64,000 bases of DNA from the NCBI GenBank assembly GCA_963969395.1, contig OZ017804.1:20026001-20090000 (forward strand), given 5' to 3'. Positions 60,057-64,000 of the stretch are shown here, piece by piece. This stretch comes from Pseudoscleropodium purum (lineage: Eukaryota > Streptophyta > Bryopsida > Hypnales > Brachytheciaceae). A program made the position numbers and the translations under genes. The notes beneath the pieces are model-generated. The model searched no databases and was not told the DNA's origin. It saw only the letters and a program-made list of their open reading frames with translations. Position 1 is the stretch's first letter. Every line of letters starts with the position of its first letter.

Positions 60057-60919
60057 CTTAGTTATACTCTAGAGCGATTTTTATGAGTATAATGGGGAAT
60101 TGACCTGCCCTGTGCTGCGACAGTTGGTACAGAAGGTGCAGCTAGTTCAGGCTCAAGTTTGACTACAAACTCTGTTGGGTTAGCAGCCTTCAAAGGTCCA
60201 ATTCCAGACTTTGAGGAAATTGGCAAAATCCAAAAAGACTTTTGGAAGGAGTATAGGGAATGCTTCCTCTTTGACATGGTTACAATGACAGTCGACATAG
60301 AATAGTGTATTATAGCGAGCGACGAATACGTCATTTGCACACTGCAACAGAATATGGTGAATGACATGAAGCGAGTTCTTATTCAAATGGTGGAAATAGG
60401 TCAACGCCAAAAAGTGTCTCACTCCAGTTGATGATCGAAAAATGCTTTTGAAGGAAAAGCCAAAGAAATGGGAGGACATTAAAAATATGCGATTTATGAT
60501 TATCAACGGTCAGCATAGCATTACGGCTTCAAAACAACTTCATAATGAAGCATGCGATGAAGACCGGAAAGCCGACCTCCAAAATTGGGATGCCTTAATT
60601 GTTTGGACTCAAGACCCAAATAAACTTCGAAACATCTCAAAGTTCTACAATCTCATCAACCACCTACATCATGCCCAACCAACTTGGGGCAACTAGTTAA
60701 TTGCGTGTCGGAACATTTGGAGCATTTTGAAATGCCCAGCGATCGATAGTTTGGAGCCAAAGGTCAGAGGCAACGGCTTGCTCTACAACGAGAATAACTA
60801 CAAGGTAAGGTTCAATTCCTTCAAACTTATGTAGTGAAGAACAGATTCCTTTGCTAAAAATCTGAGCCATAATGAATGTTTTGAAGTTTGTCATGGCTAC
60901 AATTTCTTTCCATTTGAGA

Positions 60920-60942
60920 CTTATCCTTGAGTCAATGATAAG
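60920..60942. repeat. palindrome in intron of the methyltransferase-like gene
   Basis: CTTATCCTTGA, G, TCAATGATAAG: the array dyad with a changed outer base on both sides, so symmetry is kept. It lies in the intron 60805-61149. Confidence 0.85.
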
Positions 60943-61066
60943 TTGTGGTATATGCTATGAATGACATGCTCTACTCTCAAGACATTTAGCTTTGACCTAT
61001 ACATTCTTTTGAGCACTACAATAGTCTAGAAGTCATACATTTTTTCATTTTCCTTAGCATTCAGGA

Positions 61067-61089
61067 CTTATCCTTGAGTCAACGATAAG
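61067..61089. repeat. second palindrome in the same intron
   Basis: CTTATCCTTGA, G, TCAACGATAAG, 147 bp after the previous one, with the same outer base pair C...G. Confidence 0.85.
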
Positions 61090-62491
61090 TTGATGTACAA
61101 GAAATGAACTATGTGCTCTACTCTAAAGACATTTAATTTTGAACTGCAGAGTTTCTCGTTAGCTGTTATTCAAAGGTTCCAAAACATAAATCTTGACAAA
61201 GATGGCTCCAAGATTAATTCACTTCGGACCTAAAGAATGAACTCCAAATCATAACATTACCGAAGAAGAAATGGATGCATTGGGAACGATTCCTAACCAT
61301 GCACGTTGAAGGCAAATTGATTAATCCCCTCACTGACGAACCGTTCAGAGTAGAGAAAGGATTCAAGGTGAACAATCAAAATTTGAAGCGAGAGTTCTTC
61401 AAACATTTTGGGCACTTCACTGATATTGACTTCGAGGAATTCGCAAAGCACCTCATTGGCAGAACAAATCGTGGTGTGGTGTATCTGAAGGTGTCTGTTT
61501 CCAAGACAAGGATCCCAGTAGCTGACAATCACGTTGCATCCGATTGAATGGAGTGCAGAAAATGTAAGAAGGTAATCATACAAGATTTGATGGAATTGAA
61601 GCCAAGTTTCAAATTTTTGAATAGCGTAGGTGATGTGAAAAATAAGATGTGGGCAACATAGAAGGTGAAAAGCAAGTTCTCATCGGCAACATGGGATTTC
61701 TTACTCTCGCATCCAAAATCAGAGTATTTTAGGAAGCGGTTGAGGAACGAAGCACGCCTGAAGCGAGTGACAGATTTGAAGACATAATTCCCAGAAGTGC
61801 TCCACATGTTCAAGAGGTTTGTGCAACTAAAGTTTGAGCTTCCGGTGAATATCGGAGGAGTGCAAATGCGGGGAGTTGACAGTGTTGGAAAGACACTAGT
61901 AACGCACAGCAACTACTTGTATTCCCCTAAGCAGCTCAACTTGGCAATCTTTGATGCTAGGGCTGTTGTCAGGATCACACCCACAGAGACTGAAGCTGCT
62001 ATTGACCCGTTTTTTATCTTCTTGAAAGAGAAATTGGAGCCTGCCATTACAAAGCCAAACATGTGGCTCTTCATCTTAAATGACTCGGATGACATTGAAG
62101 CCGCAACAAAGTTTGCAGCTACAAGTCTAAAAGACTACGATGTTGTCCACTCTACTTATGTTCCTTCAAAGGGCGAGCAACTGAACAACGTAGGTAGTAA
62201 AACGACTGCTCCAAGTGTACCACTTCTCTTCCTTTTCAAGAAAGACAACGATTTTGTTGCCTCCGTACGTCCATTGATGCGAATCAAGTATGATACACCC
62301 TCTGATTGTGTGTACTACAAGGAACCTGCCAAAAATACGGAGGCAAAGTACAAAGTACATATTGGCAAACTCCGAATGGAGTTTTATTTGGAGATCTTGC
62401 AGAGCTTTGCCGACCCCCAAAAAAATGTTCTTGGAATTTTTTCAGGCATGAAGCTCATGATGGCCTCAAAGGTATGTACATTCTACTAATA

Positions 62492-62514
62492 GTTATCCTT
62501 GACTCAATGATAAC
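62492..62514. repeat. palindrome in the second intron
   Basis: GTTATCCTTGA, C, TCAATGATAAC in the intron 62472-62632, 20 bp after the GTATGT donor. Confidence 0.85.
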
Positions 62515-63831
62515 TTCTTTGTTTTGTACATTGCTATTGTTGTATACTATTATCATCGATTTGACAATGGTCCATTGTCCAAAGCGTTTGTTGTCATTCT
62601 CATTGAGCTACATCCTTCTGCTTGTGGGTTAGATGTTTGGAGCGTATTTTTATGGGATGGTGGAGAAAGAAGACGTCGACTTGTTCAGGAATATATCAAG
62701 TGTTGCTGATCAGATGGATCTTAATGATTTCTTATTTTCAAACTCTCCCTACTCGGCGTCGTATACAAATCCACCCCGTCTTATTTCAAGAGTACTCGAA
62801 TCCGTTCCCTCTGAGACAGAAGATGAATCCGAAGAAGAAGAAAAGGTTGGTGAAGAAGGGTCTGATCCAGACGAGCAGGCGTTTGGTAAACTCGAAAGGG
62901 ACGTGGCGGAGGCAAATGCAACACAAACGTCTCTCATCAATGTTCCTGTTGAGTCTTGTGAGGATGATGGAGACATCGAAGTAGATCCTGAATTTGAAGC
63001 GCAGCGACAACAGAGGCACGACAGAGAGAGATTCTGAAGACGAGAGTGAGAGTGACCCGCAAGAAATAGATGAGAGTGGGGATGACAAAGCTAACAAGGA
63101 TTCTGACTCAGAGCAACAAATACAAGAGTTGCAATTGAAGTGACAACAAGACATGTTCTTGGTCGATGCTAGTAGGGCAGTCGATGTCGTGATTCAAGAG
63201 AATATGAACGATATTATTGAGGTGAGCAGCGACAGCGAGGTGATGCAGCCAGAAGATGACGACTCTGCCGACGAGGTGACTATGAACTCGGAGTGCAAAC
63301 CAGTGGTTGCTAGTGATGGAAAAGTCATCAAGGTTGAAAAGGACTGGTAGAGATTGGATATGGAACGAAAGGAGCGGAGGTTGGCACGTAAAGTTGAGAG
63401 GGAAGCAACAAAAAAATCTCTATTTGTTGCGTTGGCAGAAAGTAAGGCTGCCAACCAGAGATACATAGATGAACAAGCAAAGTCAGACAAACAGTTTAGT
63501 GAAATGAGGTCCCAACTTGCAATGCTTGCTGAGGCCTTGAAATCCCAATCGCAAGGGGGATCTACTAGCCTTCAAATGTCACCTGCCTCCATCCCAAGAC
63601 AATGCCCTACATCCACATTGTCCCCTCTTCTCTCTCAAGAGGTGCAACAGTTGGTTCCACAGTGGCCATATCGTGGAGTGAACGATAAAATTGACTTTGT
63701 TCCTTTGGAGGCCGTTGTCACAGGCATTTCAACTACACTGACCGAGTTGCCAAGTGCATCCCGTGAAGCGCACCAGGTCTCTGGAGAACCAAAAGTACAA
63801 TTCAATGTGATTGAGACAAACAACAATGAGA

Positions 63832-63854
63832 GTTATCATGGACTCAATGATAAC
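63832..63854. repeat. palindrome inside the 3' coding part
   Basis: GTTATCATGGA, C, TCAATGATAAC lies in the open frame of the tail region (codons for ESYHGLNDNS). One mismatch in the dyad. Confidence 0.75.
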
Positions 63855-64000
63855 TCCCAAGCCAATTTGGCTTCTGCACCTTTTTCCAAACCGTACTTGT
63901 TGTGCTCCACCTCCAATGCATCGTCCACGGCCATAGACTACTCGAAGGGAACCTGGAGGACGGGGTCGTCAATAGTTCCCCCAAGAGAAGGGTAGTTTAG

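Larger units (their letters stand above)
56819..60122 (+). mobile_element. TG...CA element copy 5 (3304 bp, full length)
   Basis: Ends TGTCGCAGC and GCTGCGACA, flanked by GTTGG (56814-56818 and 60123-60127). It interrupts codon 65 of the methyltransferase-like gene. Five-base duplications and TG...CA ends point to retroviral-type integrase. No internal direct repeat is visible, so each copy looks like one very long solo LTR, or a unit mobilised in trans. It is GC-richer than its surroundings and contains GGATCC repeated three times in tandem after the coding frame. Confidence 0.97.
56625..63995 (+). pseudogene. ParB-like / DNA methyltransferase-like gene, broken, split by element copy 5
   Basis: A basic NLS-like start (KKRGAPVG, SRKRRKSF) is interrupted at 56818. 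With the element and one GTTGG removed the frame continues (MVGTEGAASSGS) to TAG at 60303, and a frame change near 60420 leads to FMIINGQHSITASKQLH (60490-60540), like the ParB-type NGQH motif. An intron (60805-61149) follows. The exon from about 61240 to 62471 keeps one frame with TGA 61545, TAG 61659 and TAA 61785, and ends in FADPQKNVLGIFSGMK (62410-62454), like the FxGxG region of class-beta N6/N4 methyltransferases. After an intron (62472-62632) come GAYFYGMVEKE, an acidic region, a frame change near 63000, TGA 63141, TAG 63348 and a coiled-coil tail. AIDPFF may be the degenerate catalytic motif. The start could instead be a splice acceptor (CATTTAG) at the arm edge. Confidence 0.55.

Overview
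The window reads as nuclear DNA of a eukaryote, most likely a green plant of the streptophyte lineage (bryophyte, lycophyte, fern or charophyte grade). The reasons are GT-AG introns in AT-rich DNA, small hAT-like and CACTA-like elements, a TG...CA element family whose protein resembles a plant-retrotransposon-associated domain, and a host gene of alpha2-delta (VWA plus Cache) type. Species cannot be fixed from sequence alone. No tRNA gene, rRNA gene, CRISPR array or bacterial operon was seen.

Region 1 (1-18.6 kb). One nine-exon gene (2561-9157) can be spliced by hand into an uninterrupted 586-codon frame. It has a signal peptide, a Cache half with an RLWY motif, a VWA domain with a DSGSS metal-site motif, a second Cache part, one membrane helix and a short charged tail. 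A second, 5'-partial copy (11716-18559) is decayed, and its intron 2 holds an old 4.1-kb TG...CA element (12606-16708) that itself carries two hAT-like MITEs with 8-bp duplications.

Region 2 (18.6-28 kb). Mostly non-coding, AT-rich repeat DNA: a foldback element, a 51-bp minisatellite split by a 325-bp CACTA-like MITE, degenerate minisatellites, and possible LTR-like and CACTA-like ends.

Region 3 (28-64 kb). A large mobile-element complex. On the left, minus strand, lie a broken coiled-coil gene (28.2-32.0 kb) and a transposase-like gene of the plant DUF7869 type (32.9-35.7 kb) that keeps one frame but has two TAA codons. On the right, plus strand, lies a broken gene (56.6-64 kb) with a ParB-like NGQHS motif and a class-beta DNA-methyltransferase-like segment. 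Between them is an inverted duplication: arms 35961-45697 and 49135-56637 are both 4194 bp once later insertions are removed, around a 3.4-kb spacer. Each arm holds, 217 bp from its outer end, eight 23-bp palindromes spaced 85-86 bp apart, followed by a second array of about 143-bp units. The same palindrome recurs in two introns and one exon of the methyltransferase-like gene and near the transposase-like gene, which links all these parts.

Five copies of a young 2.2-3.3-kb TG...CA element sit in this complex (29231-31567, 37873-40108, 42046-45342, 49564-52867, 56819-60122). Each has a perfect 5-bp target duplication, three encode an intact 552-aa protein, and two are internal-deletion derivatives. 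For three of them the opposite arm preserves the empty site. Two interrupt the coding sequence of the left and right genes.
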